From Gemmata sp. (lineage in GTDB: Bacteria; Planctomycetota; Planctomycetia; Gemmatales; Gemmataceae), in contig JANWYJ010000099.1 in NCBI GenBank assembly GCA_025055115.1, positions 1 to 41,697 of the forward strand: DNA of 41,697 nt, read 5' to 3'. The first letter of the stretch is position 1. Each line of letters opens with the position of its first letter. Position numbers and translations under genes: made by a program. The notes under the pieces were generated by a model. It did no database searches, was not told where the DNA came from, and saw only the letters and a list, made by a program, of their open reading frames with translations. Below are positions 33,472-41,697 of this stretch, in pieces.

Positions 33472-34215
33472 ATGTGCTGCTTTTCTCGACCGGTCGAGCT
33501 TGTTGCAGATACCAACATTTTTGCCCGCGCAGCGAAAGAGGGTCGGCAGTATCTGGTCTACAGCATGACTTTCCGCTCGGCGGAAGACCTGGCGATGATC
33601 CTGCCGATTCCCACACCCAAGGCTGCCCCCGAAGATGCGGTCAAGTTCATCTCGCTCAAAGGTTACGAAAACTTCTTCGACGACATGCGCAAGGGTTTCC
33701 CGGCCCCGCCACCCACCCGTGGCAAAAACGATGAAACCGATGACAGAAACAAAAACACGCTCAAGGTGGTGGAAGTCGGTGATTTTATTGCCTCGTTTGT
33801 CCCCACATTGAAAGACTTCGACCGGCTCGATCCGCGATTCCGTTTACCCGACAACGTGTGGGAGAAGCTACCGCAATACAGGGATTGGGGCTTTGCGGTC
33901 TTCAAGCTCAAAAAACCCGAGCACGGGAAAAGCAAAGTTCACCCGATGGCCTTTGAATTTCCCCGGGCCGACAAACGGGTGCTGTTCTTCCCCACCGTTC
34001 ACATCCACGATGGTACCGTACCGGCCAAAGCTCGGTTCGATCACGCCCTCTTCTGCCAGCCAAGCGGCGATGCTCCGCAGCAATGGGAGGAATCCGAACA
34101 GTTGGCCGAGCAATTCATGGCGATCCCCAAAACCGCAGGCATCGTCGATGGCCAAGCCCATATTTACCGCAAACTGATGCGAGGTCCGTTCGACAACAAA
34201 GATGTGCTGGTGTAA
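33472..34215 (+). CDS. Conserved hypothetical protein (MCCFS... family)
   Basis: The 247-residue, soluble protein begins MCCFSRPVELVADTNIFARA and contains LAMILPIPTP, VKFISLKGYENFFDDM, DFIASFVPTLKDFDRLDPRFRLP and MAFEFPRADKRVLFFPTVHIHDG. I remember proteins of this layout in planctomycetes and myxobacteria, always uncharacterised. The HIHDG segment and the paired N-terminal cysteines could bind a metal, which is speculation. GAGGAGG before the ATG makes the start secure. It is a single-gene unit between the ppdK terminator and convergent ribBA. Function unknown. Confidence 0.82.
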   Translation: MCCFSRPVELVADTNIFARAAKEGRQYLVYSMTFRSAEDLAMILPIPTPKAAPEDAVKFISLKGYENFFDDMRKGFPAPPPTRGKNDETDDRNKNTLKVVEVGDFIASFVPTLKDFDRLDPRFRLPDNVWEKLPQYRDWGFAVFKLKKPEHGKSKVHPMAFEFPRADKRVLFFPTVHIHDGTVPAKARFDHALFCQPSGDAPQQWEESEQLAEQFMAIPKTAGIVDGQAHIYRKLMRGPFDNKDVLV

Positions 34216-34390
34216 GGCGAAACACCCATCGCCCGCAGAACAAATGGGGCCAAGTCGGCTCCTTCTGGCAACGCGGGGCGATCGTCGAGAGCGACGGTGA
34301 TGGTATCCGTATCGATGATCACCCCCGTTCGGGTCGTGGCTACGATTCCAGCCCGTGATCTGTGGGCCCTGAGAGCCGACACGGATCGGA

Positions 34391-35674
34391 TCAGCTGCGC
34401 TCGTCAAACTCGTCGAGCAAATGCCCCAGTTTGTCGCGTTTGGCTTGGAGATAGTCGCGATTGTGAACCCCCGGAGGCATTTGAATCGGTACACGCTCGA
34501 CAATCCGCAAGCCGTAACCTTCCAAACCGATGACTTTGCGGGGATTATTGGTCAGCAGGCGGATATCGCGCACGCCCAGATCGTGGAGAATCTGGGCCCC
34601 AATGCCGAAGTGACGCAAGTCGGCGGCAAAACCGAGGCGTTTGTTCGCTTCGACCGTATCGAGGCCTTCATCTTGTTGCAGTTTGTACGCCCGGAGTTTG
34701 TTCAACAGGCCAATGCCACGGCCTTCTTGCCGCATGTACACGATCACCCCGCGACCGGCCTCGGCCACTTGTTTCATGGCGTACTGCAGCTGCGGGCCGC
34801 AATCACACTTGGCGGAGTGCAGTACATCGCCGGTCAGGCATTCGCTGTGCATCCGTACCAACACCGGTTGCTCTTGCACCGGCACGGTTTCAATCGCCGC
34901 ATCCCCGGATTCCTGGAGGGGAAGACCAATGCCGCCGAGAGTGAGAGCCAGATGGGGTTCGGTATCCACCAGTGAGGTATAGGCGAACAGATCGAAGACA
35001 CCAAAATCGGTGGGGAGTTTGAGCGTCAGTTCGCGTTTGACGAGTTTTTCGCGTCGCCGCCGGTATTCGATGAGGTCGGCGATAGTACACATTTTCAGGC
35101 CGTGGGTGGCACAGAACTTCTGCAAATCCGGCAGGCGAGCCATCGTGCCGTCTTCATTGAGGATTTCGCAGATAACCGCGATCTCCCGCAATCCGGCCAG
35201 GCGGCACAGATCGACGCTGCCTTCGGTATGACCGGCCCGGACCAGCACTCCACCGGGTCGAGCGATCAGGCCATCCATGTGCCCTTTGTCGCGGACCAGA
35301 TCATGCGGCCCGCTGTTCGGATCGGCACAGACCTGAACAGTGCGTGCCCGATCGTAGGCGGAAATCCCTGTAGTAATACCGTAGCGGGCATCGAAATTGT
35401 GGGTGAAGGGTGTCGCAGTCGGGTCGAGGTTGACCCCAGGAAGTAGCTCCAGCCCCAGGCGGTCGGCATGGGCCTTGGAAAACGAGACACACAACCGACC
35501 GCACGCCTGGCGGATCATGAAATTGATGGCTTGCGGTGTGACCGCTTCAGCGGCCATTACGAGATCGCCCTCGTTTTCGCGATGTTCGTCGTCCACCAAG
35601 ACGATCATCCGTCCGGCTCGGAGTTCTTCCAAGGCGGTATCGATGGTGCAGAAACCTTCCGCCGTGCGCGGCAT
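34391..35674 (-). CDS. ribBA: Bifunctional DHBP synthase / GTP cyclohydrolase II
   Basis: The 427-residue enzyme catalyses the two entry reactions of riboflavin synthesis. The N-terminal half is 3,4-dihydroxy-2-butanone-4-phosphate synthase ([24 protein letters not shown]). The C-terminal half is GTP cyclohydrolase II with the zinc ligands in [14 protein letters not shown], the nucleophile region [15 protein letters not shown] and [14 protein letters not shown]. Length is typical for RibBA. A -10 TATAAT lies about 28 bp upstream and CGGAGAA is the SD. No other rib gene is nearby, and there is no room for an FMN riboswitch (53 bp to the next gene). Confidence 0.97.
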   Translation of the reverse strand: MPRTAEGFCTIDTALEELRAGRMIVLVDDEHRENEGDLVMAAEAVTPQAINFMIRQACGRLCVSFSKAHADRLGLELLPGVNLDPTATPFTHNFDARYGITTGISAYDRARTVQVCADPNSGPHDLVRDKGHMDGLIARPGGVLVRAGHTEGSVDLCRLAGLREIAVICEILNEDGTMARLPDLQKFCATHGLKMCTIADLIEYRRRREKLVKRELTLKLPTDFGVFDLFAYTSLVDTEPHLALTLGGIGLPLQESGDAAIETVPVQEQPVLVRMHSECLTGDVLHSAKCDCGPQLQYAMKQVAEAGRGVIVYMRQEGRGIGLLNKLRAYKLQQDEGLDTVEANKRLGFAADLRHFGIGAQILHDLGVRDIRLLTNNPRKVIGLEGYGLRIVERVPIQMPPGVHNRDYLQAKRDKLGHLLDEFDERS

Positions 35675-35701
35675 CGCGAGTTCTCCGAGGGGGGTATCTC
35701 G

Positions 35702-35707
35702 ATTATA
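35702..35707 (-). promoter_or_regulatory. Candidate -10 of ribBA
   Basis: On the minus strand this reads TATAAT, a perfect -10. The predicted start point is about 35695, giving a 21-nt leader containing CGGAGAA. No convincing -35 is seen 16-18 bp upstream. Confidence 0.45.
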
Positions 35708-35727
35708 CTACCCGTGGGCCTGACGGA

Positions 35728-37293
35728 TTATGAGCCAGGGCCATTCATCCCCGGCCCTCCCAAACCCGGTCCCCCCAGACCCGGCCCGGGCTGACTCAGG
35801 CTGACGGGGGCCATGTCCGATTCCACGCGGACCACACGCCACGGCAATGCCAGCCGATCGGCCGCCCGCGGATCGCGGAAACGTTCCAGCAGCTCGTTGA
35901 GAAGTTCTTGCGGCAGTTCCGGCGTCAGGGTAGCACGAGCCGCATTCGCTTTGTGACGCTGGAGCATTTCTTGAACCGCCGGATGAGTGCATTCGACAAC
36001 CACCCGGCCACGGGCCACCTCGTTTTTTCCGATCAATTGAATTTCAATGGGCACACGAACTTCGACCGAGCGGTCCAGAATGGTGAGAATATCCTCCTTA
36101 TCAATCGGCGCACCATCAGGACCTTTCAATTTGTCGCCCGCGGGCCGAATGCTCTGCCGCTCCCACGACTTCATGAAGGTGGCTTTCACTTCCGGCGACG
36201 GTTCGGCCCCCTTGGGGAGTCGGAAGAAATGCTGCTGAAGATAGTCGCGATAACCCGTGGGGTCGATAGCGCCGACCACCGCCGCAAAGGCGAGTTGGGA
36301 CAGACCGCGGGGGTCGAGCGCGACCTCCGCCCAGCCCGGTCGATCCCCCCCCGGCCGAATAAAGCCCTGATACAAATACGGGTGGGTGGCGGTGCCAAAC
36401 CGGGCATGATCCACAAAGCCCCGTCCGAACGCCCCGCCATCCTTTTCCAACAGCCAGACCAGCCAACCGTATGCCGTTCGTGTCACCTGCGACGGATCTA
36501 CAAAGCCACTCCGCGGCCGCTCGATCATCCACTGCCGAGCACCGGCACCACCACTTTCACTTGTCACCCCCTCAATGCCCTTCAACGGGATGGTGACCGG
36601 AAAGGTCCCTTCGGGGCATTGGACGCTGCCCAACAGAGTGCATTCGATCACCCCCGGCTTGTTATTCCACGTCACCGTGGTAGTTTTGAAAGTCAGTTCA
36701 CCTTTATTCCGCTGCCCGAGGCGGACCAGATCACCCGTCACAAAGGTGAGGAAGTCGTCCCGGAAGCGGACGCGCATTTCTTGGGCATCGTCAGGAGCGA
36801 CCGCTTGGCGGGCCCCGGGCGGCAATGTGCGATAAAACGCCCGGGCGATGTCGTCATCCGTCGCACTATTGATCAGCACGAACCACTTTTCGGCTTCGGC
36901 TTGAGCGTCGCGCCGGATAGCGAAGCTGATGGCGAACAGATACGCCACATAGCACAAACCGAGAACTACAGCCGTCCACCAGGCCGCGTTGACGAGATTG
37001 ACACCATACAGGATGCCGGTCCGCGTGCCTTCGGAGTTCTGAATTGTCCGCCGGGCGGCAAAACACAGCACCAGGGTGGCCACCGGGAAGATCAAAAACG
37101 CCGGTTCGATGAGCGGTTTTCGGGATCGAAAGGCGAAATACCCAAAAACAAACAAGATGAGAGCAAACGTACCCGCCACGGTCGCGGCCAAAGCCGCCAC
37201 CCACGATACGGGAACATAGGGCATGACATCCGCCGTCGACGGCAGAGCTGGGAGGGACGGCGACGGCGTCGCAGGGGAGTTCGATTCAGCCAT
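35728..37293 (-). CDS. Hypothetical membrane protein with three N-terminal helices
   Basis: The 521-residue protein starts with a Pro/Ser-rich polar stretch, then three transmembrane helices at about residues 30-55, 61-80 and 103-126. A soluble domain of about 370 residues follows, containing FYRTLPPGARQAV and several segments typical of a mixed alpha/beta fold. It ends in a Gly/Pro repeat tail (GPGLGGPGLGGPGMNGPG). I do not recognise the family; the mixture suggests a planctomycete-specific envelope protein. It lies 53 bp upstream of ribBA and 146 bp downstream of rpoZ, all on the same strand, so it could be read through from the gmk-rpoZ unit. GGGG precedes the ATG. Confidence 0.75.
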   Translation of the reverse strand: MAESNSPATPSPSLPALPSTADVMPYVPVSWVAALAATVAGTFALILFVFGYFAFRSRKPLIEPAFLIFPVATLVLCFAARRTIQNSEGTRTGILYGVNLVNAAWWTAVVLGLCYVAYLFAISFAIRRDAQAEAEKWFVLINSATDDDIARAFYRTLPPGARQAVAPDDAQEMRVRFRDDFLTFVTGDLVRLGQRNKGELTFKTTTVTWNNKPGVIECTLLGSVQCPEGTFPVTIPLKGIEGVTSESGGAGARQWMIERPRSGFVDPSQVTRTAYGWLVWLLEKDGGAFGRGFVDHARFGTATHPYLYQGFIRPGGDRPGWAEVALDPRGLSQLAFAAVVGAIDPTGYRDYLQQHFFRLPKGAEPSPEVKATFMKSWERQSIRPAGDKLKGPDGAPIDKEDILTILDRSVEVRVPIEIQLIGKNEVARGRVVVECTHPAVQEMLQRHKANAARATLTPELPQELLNELLERFRDPRAADRLALPWRVVRVESDMAPVSLSQPGPGLGGPGLGGPGMNGPGS

Positions 37294-37439
37294 GACAGCA
37301 AAACCCCGAACCGGTGGGCGATGCGCTTATTCTACGCGGACACCGGTACTACGGGACAGCCGGCGAATCGGTTCATGGCCATTGCCCGCTCACTGTCAGC
37401 GGACGCTGATCGGTCCGCCGACTTCGGCGGGCGCAACGG

Positions 37440-37754
37440 TTAATCATCGGTGGCCGGCCGGGCGGTGGCACCGGGTTCAGGTGGGGTAGCTCCCGGCATA
37501 CCCGGGTAGGCCCCAGGCAGGTTGGCCAAACTCGTGGGATTTTTCGCCTGAACCGCTCCCGAAGCGTCCAGGTAAATTTTGTCTTGGAGTATTTCTTGAA
37601 TCACAATAGCCATGCGGTCGGTCAGGCCGCGGGTATCGACCAGCGGTTTGGCCCCCGTATTCAGTGCGATCATGCGTTTTTGAATCAGGGTTGAGAGTTT
37701 GAAACGTCCACCGACTTTGTTAACAATCGCTTCCTCTTTCAACTCTTCGAGCAT
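37440..37754 (-). CDS. rpoZ: RNA polymerase omega subunit
   Basis: The 104-residue protein fits omega, the small subunit that supports RNA polymerase assembly. The region [30 protein letters not shown] corresponds to the conserved omega start (family pattern: N-x-x-x-x-R-x-x-L), followed by the helix [13 protein letters not shown]. The last third is a low-complexity Pro/Gly/Ala tail. Its start overlaps the end of gmk by 16 bp, with GGAGG inside gmk, and gmk-rpoZ adjacency is a common conserved order, which supports the call strongly. The 146-bp gap downstream contains a small GC hairpin near 37415-37430. Confidence 0.88.
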   Translation of the reverse strand: MLEELKEEAIVNKVGGRFKLSTLIQKRMIALNTGAKPLVDTRGLTDRMAIVIQEILQDKIYLDASGAVQAKNPTSLANLPGAYPGMPGATPPEPGATARPATDD

Positions 37755-38356
37755 AGAGAACCTCCGAGACAGTGGAATCGGTCGCCGATGCGCTGTTGCA
37801 GTTCACGGACGGCTTGCTCCAGATCGCGGTTGACGATCTGATGCTGAAATTTCCCGGCTTCGGCCATTTCCTGGTGTGCGGTGCGGAGACGGCGGGCAAT
37901 CCGCTCCTCCGCGGTATCGTTGCGTCCGCGGAGACGGGCTTCCAATTCCGCCAGACTGGGCGGCGCAATAAAGATCGACAAACATGCGGGGAACAATTCC
38001 CGTACACGGGCGGCCCCTTGGACGTCGATCACCAAAATCACCCCAATCCCCTGGGCCAGGTAGGGTTCGACTTCGCTTTTCGGAGTGCCGTAATAGTCGT
38101 TGCCAAAAACAATGGCATATTCCAACATCTGCTGTTCGGCAATGGCCTTTTCGAATTGCTCACGACTCCAGAAGTGGTAGTCGCGGCCATCGTGTTCCCC
38201 CGGCCGGGGGGGCCGCGTGGTGGCGGTGATGGCGCGGCGCAAGGGAGGAAGCTGATCCTTCATTTGGGTCAACAAACGCTCCACGACGGTGGTTTTGCCC
38301 ACACCACTGGGTCCAGACACCACAATCAGCGGGGCTGAGGCCGTGGTCGCGTTCAT
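37739..38356 (-). CDS. gmk: Guanylate kinase
   Basis: The 205-residue enzyme phosphorylates GMP to GDP. It has the P-loop GPSGVGKTT near the N-terminus, the GMP-binding region [37 protein letters not shown], and the LID/Arg region [18 protein letters not shown]. Length is standard (about 205). The frame is open upstream into yicC, but family length, a purine-rich SD (GGGGGG) and the position 20 bp after yicC fix the start at 38356. It overlaps rpoZ by 16 bp. Confidence 0.96.
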   Translation of the reverse strand: MNATTASAPLIVVSGPSGVGKTTVVERLLTQMKDQLPPLRRAITATTRPPRPGEHDGRDYHFWSREQFEKAIAEQQMLEYAIVFGNDYYGTPKSEVEPYLAQGIGVILVIDVQGAARVRELFPACLSIFIAPPSLAELEARLRGRNDTAEERIARRLRTAHQEMAEAGKFQHQIVNRDLEQAVRELQQRIGDRFHCLGGSLCSKS

Positions 38357-38376
38357 AATCCCCCCCGCAGGCTCGC

Positions 38377-39267
38377 TTATTCGATGTTCAGAACCAATTC
38401 GCGGAGTTTTTCGAGGGTCGCTTTGATGTCGAACACATGGCGGCTGATCGCCACATCGCCGGCTTTGGAGCCGATGGTATTGGCTTCGCGGCCCATTTCT
38501 TGGAGGACGAATTCCAGTTTCCGCCCCGCTTCGTTGCCCTGGTGCACCAATTCCGCCAACTGCTCCAGATGGCTCGTCAAGCGGATGACCTCCTCCGAGA
38601 CATCGGTGCGATCGGCAAACAGGGCGACTTCGCGAATGATGCTTTCCGCACTCAGCACCACGCCCGCATCCGCGACCGCTTGCCGGACCCGCTCCAACAA
38701 GCGCTGGCGATACTCCGTGACCACCCCTGGCAGCAACGCCCGCAACGCCGCGAGCTGTTCCGCAATCGAGCGATGATAGCCAAGCAATTCCGCCGCCATG
38801 GCCCGGCCTTCCTCCTGCCGCATGGCGTTGACTTTCACCAAGGCCGCTTCCAATGTCTGTTCGACGATCGGCCATTCATCCTCAGGGAGGCTGGTACTGC
38901 CCCGGGGTTCAGGGGCCACGCCTGGTAACGCCAAGGCCCCCGCGAGCAGCGGAGCCACCAATTCGGGGGTGCCGGCTTCGGCACAAGCCGTGCGGATTTG
39001 CCGCAGATAGTCGGCCAAGACCCCAATGTTCAACGCCGGGGCTGCCACGGCGGCAGACCGGTCGACCCGAATGTGGATGTGCAGTGTGCCGCGACGAATA
39101 TAGCGCCGGACAATTTTCTCCACTTCCGATTCATAGAGCGGGTAAGGCTCAGAACCGCGGACCGTGAGCTTGAGGTAGCGGTTGTTGAGTGCCCGGACTT
39201 CCACCGCCACTCCGACCGTCTCGGTCTGCGTGCGAGCTTCGCCAAACCCGGTCATGCTCCGCAACAC
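38377..39267 (-). CDS. yicC: YicC/YloC family endoribonuclease
   Basis: The 296-residue protein matches YicC, reported as an endoribonuclease in E. coli. The N-terminal LRSMTGFGEA, EVRALNNRYLKLTVR and the C-terminal DVSEEVIRLTSHLEQL, KLEFVLQEMGREANTIGSKAGD and LEKLRELVLNIE are all diagnostic. I choose the GTG at 39267 (reading VLRSMTGFG) because GAGGTGG stands right before it and relatives start with M-x-RSMTGFG; ATG at 39255 or 39327 are alternatives. yicC-gmk-rpoZ is a widely conserved order. Confidence 0.93.
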   Translation of the reverse strand: MLRSMTGFGEARTQTETVGVAVEVRALNNRYLKLTVRGSEPYPLYESEVEKIVRRYIRRGTLHIHIRVDRSAAVAAPALNIGVLADYLRQIRTACAEAGTPELVAPLLAGALALPGVAPEPRGSTSLPEDEWPIVEQTLEAALVKVNAMRQEEGRAMAAELLGYHRSIAEQLAALRALLPGVVTEYRQRLLERVRQAVADAGVVLSAESIIREVALFADRTDVSEEVIRLTSHLEQLAELVHQGNEAGRKLEFVLQEMGREANTIGSKAGDVAISRHVFDIKATLEKLRELVLNIE

Positions 39268-39356
39268 GCCGGCCACCTCGGGGAATACGAAGGAATTTTG
39301 CGTTCGGGGGAACAATCCGTCGATCAACAGAGGTCGTGGGGAGAACCCGTGGGAGG

Positions 39357-39650
39357 TTAGTTCGTTTTCCCGATCATCGGTCGGTTTTCTTGTTCGCTGA
39401 TATCATATTTGACCACCTTGACATGGATCATAATCACCAACACCCAGACACCGGCTAACCACAAGGTGACGCGAACGAACTGATCCGCCGCCCGCGAACC
39501 AAACGGGCTGGACCCACCGACGCCGCCAAACGCCCCCGCCAGTCCACCGCCTTTTCCGCGTTGAATCAATACCACCAACATCAGCAATAACCCCAAACCC
39601 AGTACGATGAGGTTGAGAAGATGCGATACCCACCACGCGGCAAAGACCAT
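39357..39650 (-). CDS. secG: Protein translocase subunit SecG
   Basis: The 97-residue membrane protein is the small SecYEG subunit. It has two transmembrane helices (residues about 9-28 and 60-78) joined by the conserved loop VLIQRGKGGGLAGAFGG. GGAGG about 9 bases before the ATG supports the start; the open frame upstream to 40001 is unrelated. It lies 89 bp upstream of yicC on the same strand. A -10-like TACAAT on the minus strand at 39719-39714 could be its promoter but has no -35 partner. Confidence 0.93.
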   Translation of the reverse strand: MVFAAWWVSHLLNLIVLGLGLLLMLVVLIQRGKGGGLAGAFGGVGGSSPFGSRAADQFVRVTLWLAGVWVLVIMIHVKVVKYDISEQENRPMIGKTN

Positions 39651-40030
39651 CACGATCGATCCTCCCTCCACGTTCCGCGGCCCAGCCGTCGGTTTCCGAA
39701 TCAGTGAACAGCTATTGTAGAATGGAAAGCCGCCCCCGGATAGCCCGGATGGCCCGGCCGCACCCGAGTCGCAAGATTCCTGCCCCCGGGTCCGATGGTG
39801 CGTTGCCCTCGGGGGGGATTCCACGAAGAAGCCGAAGGGGTGATCGTCGAGCGGGGGTATCGTAGTTGCGACTACTTCTCCGAACGTATTGAGCCAGACG
39901 ATTTGACGAGAGCATGTTACTTCATGCCATCGCGAACACGGGTTGTCTGTTGATGGGCCGTTATTAGCCCAGCTTCCCACCGCGGCCATGCGCGACGACA
40001 TGGCTCGATACCTTTGGAATTCGTGCCCGC
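39651..40030. other. Stretch without a gene upstream of secG
   Basis: This 380-bp stretch shows only short overlapping frames without recognisable products. It should contain the secG promoter (candidate minus-strand -10 TACAAT at 39714-39719). Confidence 0.6.
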
Positions 40031-40441
40031 CTATCGACCCAGCTCAGCCGCCTCGCGGCAATTCGAATAGCCTACTGGGAAGCCAAGCTGAGCTGTTGAC
40101 AACCCCTCCCATCGCGGGGTCGGCTGCAACGCCTGATTCGGCGCTGACTCCGGCAAAATCCTCCCCGCACTACGACGGGTCCGCAGCCACGTTCGTGGCT
40201 GACTCACGTTCGTGGTTGACTGCGCTCCATGCTGGCCAAAGTCGATCTCCGTCATCAGCATCGCGTCGAGGATACTGAACGCCATCCCAGACAGGCTCAA
40301 TACAAATGCAGGGCGACTGTTAGGTCCAAGCAGCAGGAAGTCGTGATGCCGCACCTCGAATGAGCGTCCATCTGCGATGTGAATGATGAACGGGCGGAAG
40401 GGAGTGGCTTGCAAAGCAGCGTGTAATTCCTGAACAGTCAT
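40031..40441 (-). CDS. Short conserved hypothetical protein with a repeat-like tail
   Basis: The 136-residue product has a compact first part of about 72 residues: TVQELHAALQATPFRPFIIHIADGRSFEVRHHDFLLLG and AFSILDAMLMTEIDF. I remember this as a small planctomycete family that occurs in many copies, always unnamed. The second part contains NQALQPTPRWEG, resembling the ALQQTG-type tails on many unrelated environmental proteins, probably translated from an intergenic repeat. The natural end may thus have been just after EIDFGQ, with the frame later extended. The start at 40441 (cat on the plus strand) is chosen because it begins the conserved part. Confidence 0.6.
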   Translation of the reverse strand: MTVQELHAALQATPFRPFIIHIADGRSFEVRHHDFLLLGPNSRPAFVLSLSGMAFSILDAMLMTEIDFGQHGAQSTTNVSQPRTWLRTRRSAGRILPESAPNQALQPTPRWEGLSTAQLGFPVGYSNCREAAELGR

Positions 40442-40727
40442 CAGGCCATCTCCAAAGCAAAAGACTACCGCTATCCTACCCTCCCTCCGTCTGCTGGGAT
40501 TGCTCACCATTGACTGACTCGGCCGATTCGCAGATCCTCTGCAAGCGATGGCTCGCCGAACAGAAATGGCCCGGAAAGAGGTTAAACGGGCGGTGACGGG
40601 GGCGAGCCATCCGACGGGTCCGGATGAACCCGTTGAGCGACGAGTTCACCGGAAGTGGGGGCTAGGAATGTCATCATTCATTATCGATTGCTTGGTCATT
40701 CGACCGGCGAAGAATCCAGCGGGGGAT

Positions 40728-41025
40728 GTGAACACCTCCCGAAACCTGATTCTCCGGGTGGTGGCGTCGTTCCATCAGAAGGAATGCGGGTGGCGGGATC
40801 GCAGTACCGCGCGAGACCGCATCCTCAGTCGCTTGTGGTAGCTCGCGCAAAGTTTATCCGAGGACGCGAGGTGGTGGGCCGGAGTGTGTGCGGTGAAGAT
40901 TGCGTGAGTGTGAACACCTGCACGGTTTCATCCGCGGTCTGTGGTCCTGCAGGTTGGCCATTACAGCATATTGAACTAAATTACAGTATATGGAGTTAAA
41001 AGGACGTGAACACCTGGAAGGTCTC
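40728..41025. repeat. Triplicated GTGAACACCT motif
   Basis: GTGAACACCT occurs at 40728-40737, 40910-40919 and 41006-41015. The last two extend to 20 bp with 17 matches. All are on the same strand. Confidence 0.7.
40960..40999. repeat. AT-rich 20-bp imperfect tandem repeat
   Basis: Two adjacent 20-bp units (40960-40979, 40980-40999) match at 16 of 20 positions. They are markedly AT-richer than the surroundings and lie between two GTGAACACCT copies. Confidence 0.7.
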
Positions 41026-41174
41026 CGCCGCGCATCGCGGCGGGATGGTTGGTGGGCCACGAGGAGATACCCCAGCCGAACAAGCCGAAGACTTCATTCG
41101 GGGTAGGCGGGTCGTTAGCCGGGGGTATCAATCACACTTGTCAGATTCTGGCCTATCCGAAAGAATACCAACAC

Positions 41175-41248
41175 GCGCCTGTAGCTCAACTGGATAGAGC
41201 ACCCGCCTTCTAAGCGGGTGGTTGTGGGTTCGAGTCCCGCCGGGCGTA
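41175..41248 (+). tRNA. tRNA-Arg (anticodon TCT)
   Basis: A complete cloverleaf is visible: acceptor GCGCCTG / CGGGCGT (two G-U pairs), D stem GCTC/GAGC with GG in the loop, anticodon stem CCCGC/GCGGG with loop CTTCTAA, five-base variable loop, and T stem GTGGG/CCCGC with loop TTCGAGT. The anticodon is TCT at 41209-41211, reading AGA/AGG codons. The 3' CCA is not encoded. The 74-nt gene stands alone. Confidence 0.95.
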
Positions 41249-41697
41249 CTGCCTTTCCTTTCCCGCAAACGCTGCTCGCTCGGGGTTAGACCGCGCTGAG
41301 CCGCAACCGCCAGGGAGCGGCATGGGCCCTCCCGCGACGAACCGCGCTTTCCCGCAACGATTTACGTCAGCGCTGCCTTCACCTGCTCGTCTCTGCACGA
41401 ACCCACGAGACTCCCGCGCGACAGCGACTTTGCGCCAACGAACCCACCTTGGCCCCGAAACTCTCGGTGTCTCTCCCTGTCGCGCGCGTTCGGTTTAGAT
41501 GGAGGTTCGGGCCGCGAAGCGAACGAAACAAAACCGCATTCGGTTGGGAAAGATGCCTCGCCGCTTAGCCGTTTGAGACAGACTGAGCATGCCTTCATTT
41601 CCGCCGGACGAGGCAGCGCGAGATTCGCGGACAGGCCGGCTTCCGCTGGCATACATAACCGACAGGTCACCGTCACGCGGAGACTGTCGGCATGCTC
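41249..41697. other. Stretch after the tRNA without a supported gene
   Basis: I see no convincing gene. CTTTCCCGCAA occurs at 41258-41268 and 41347-41357. A 104-codon minus-strand frame (41362-41676) with four cysteines in its first half has no recognisable domain or SD. The region downstream of a tRNA is a usual integration target, but no attachment repeat of the tRNA 3' end is found within the window. Confidence 0.5.

Larger units (their letters stand above)
40442..41174. other. Gene-poor stretch upstream of the tRNA
   Basis: In these 733 bp I support no gene. A 97-codon frame at 40548-40841 lacks an SD and codon bias. Besides the repeats listed separately there is a small hairpin ACGGGT...ACCCGT at about 40614-40633. 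Confidence 0.55.

Noticed and set aside
35675-35727. FMN riboswitch upstream of ribBA
   Set aside because: Only 53 bp separate ribBA from the next gene and the predicted leader is about 21 nt; the element needs well over 100 nt.
38357-38875. Fusion of gmk to an upstream domain (open frame of 378 codons)
   Set aside because: The upstream part is the shifted frame of yicC; guanylate kinase is complete from 38356 with normal length.
40548-40841. 97-codon plus-strand frame
   Set aside because: No Shine-Dalgarno, weak codon bias, no recognisable domain, and it runs through a copy of the GTGAACACCT repeat.
41362-41676. 104-codon minus-strand frame with several cysteines
   Set aside because: The cysteines do not form a regular metal-binding pattern, there is no SD, and competing frames are equally open.

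Overview
The window reads as a chromosomal piece of a planctomycete, most likely from the Gemmata group (Gemmataceae). The reasons are a secreted sulfatase, an NHL-repeat exported protein, three tandem small exported proteins resembling the Gemmata paralogous families I remember as TIGR03066/TIGR03067, a planctomycete-style flagellar gene order, and moderately high GC with loose gene packing. I could run no searches; family names come from motifs and memory.

Layout. 1-4.0 kb, minus strand: sulfatase, membrane-anchored DRGH-type nuclease, NHL-repeat protein. 4.1-5.6 kb, plus: three tandem small lipocalin-like exported paralogues. 5.9-10.3 kb: threonine aldolase and an exported hypothetical protein (minus), chorismate synthase (plus), glycyl-tRNA synthetase (minus, its tail overlapping aroC). 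10.5-13.3 kb, plus: patatin-like lipoprotein and MFS transporter. 13.5-25.0 kb, plus: a twelve-gene flagellar block fliC-fliD-fliS-flgF-flgG-flgA-flgH-flgI-flgJ-flgN-flgK-flgL, covering filament, cap, filament chaperone, distal rod, P- and L-rings, rod-cap factor, hook-filament junction and junction chaperone. It opens with a convincing sigma-28 promoter before flagellin and a strong hairpin terminator after it. 25.5-30.4 kb: single-span membrane protein, HAD phosphatase divergent from a PPP-type phosphatase, an ABC ATPase with no permease, and a class-C beta-lactamase-like serine hydrolase. 30.6-34.2 kb, plus: pyruvate phosphate dikinase and a conserved hypothetical protein. 34.4-39.7 kb, minus: ribBA, a three-span membrane protein, rpoZ, gmk, yicC and secG. 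39.7-41.7 kb: gene-poor, with one short conserved hypothetical gene and a tRNA-Arg(UCU).

The pattern I find most unexpected is in the spacers. Most of the longer intergenic regions hold their own private two- or three-copy direct repeat (11-37 bp units, periods of about 14-100 bp), usually directly after a stop codon or before a start. At three genes (sulfatase, flgK, ppdK) the repeated unit contains the gene's own stop codon. The units differ in sequence from spacer to spacer, so this is not one dispersed element. It looks like a recurrent local duplication process tolerated only between genes. A second pattern is that three genes (aroC, the patatin gene and the HAD gene) have a -10-like hexamer 8-9 bp before the start codon and no Shine-Dalgarno, suggesting leaderless transcripts among otherwise well-marked SD starts.
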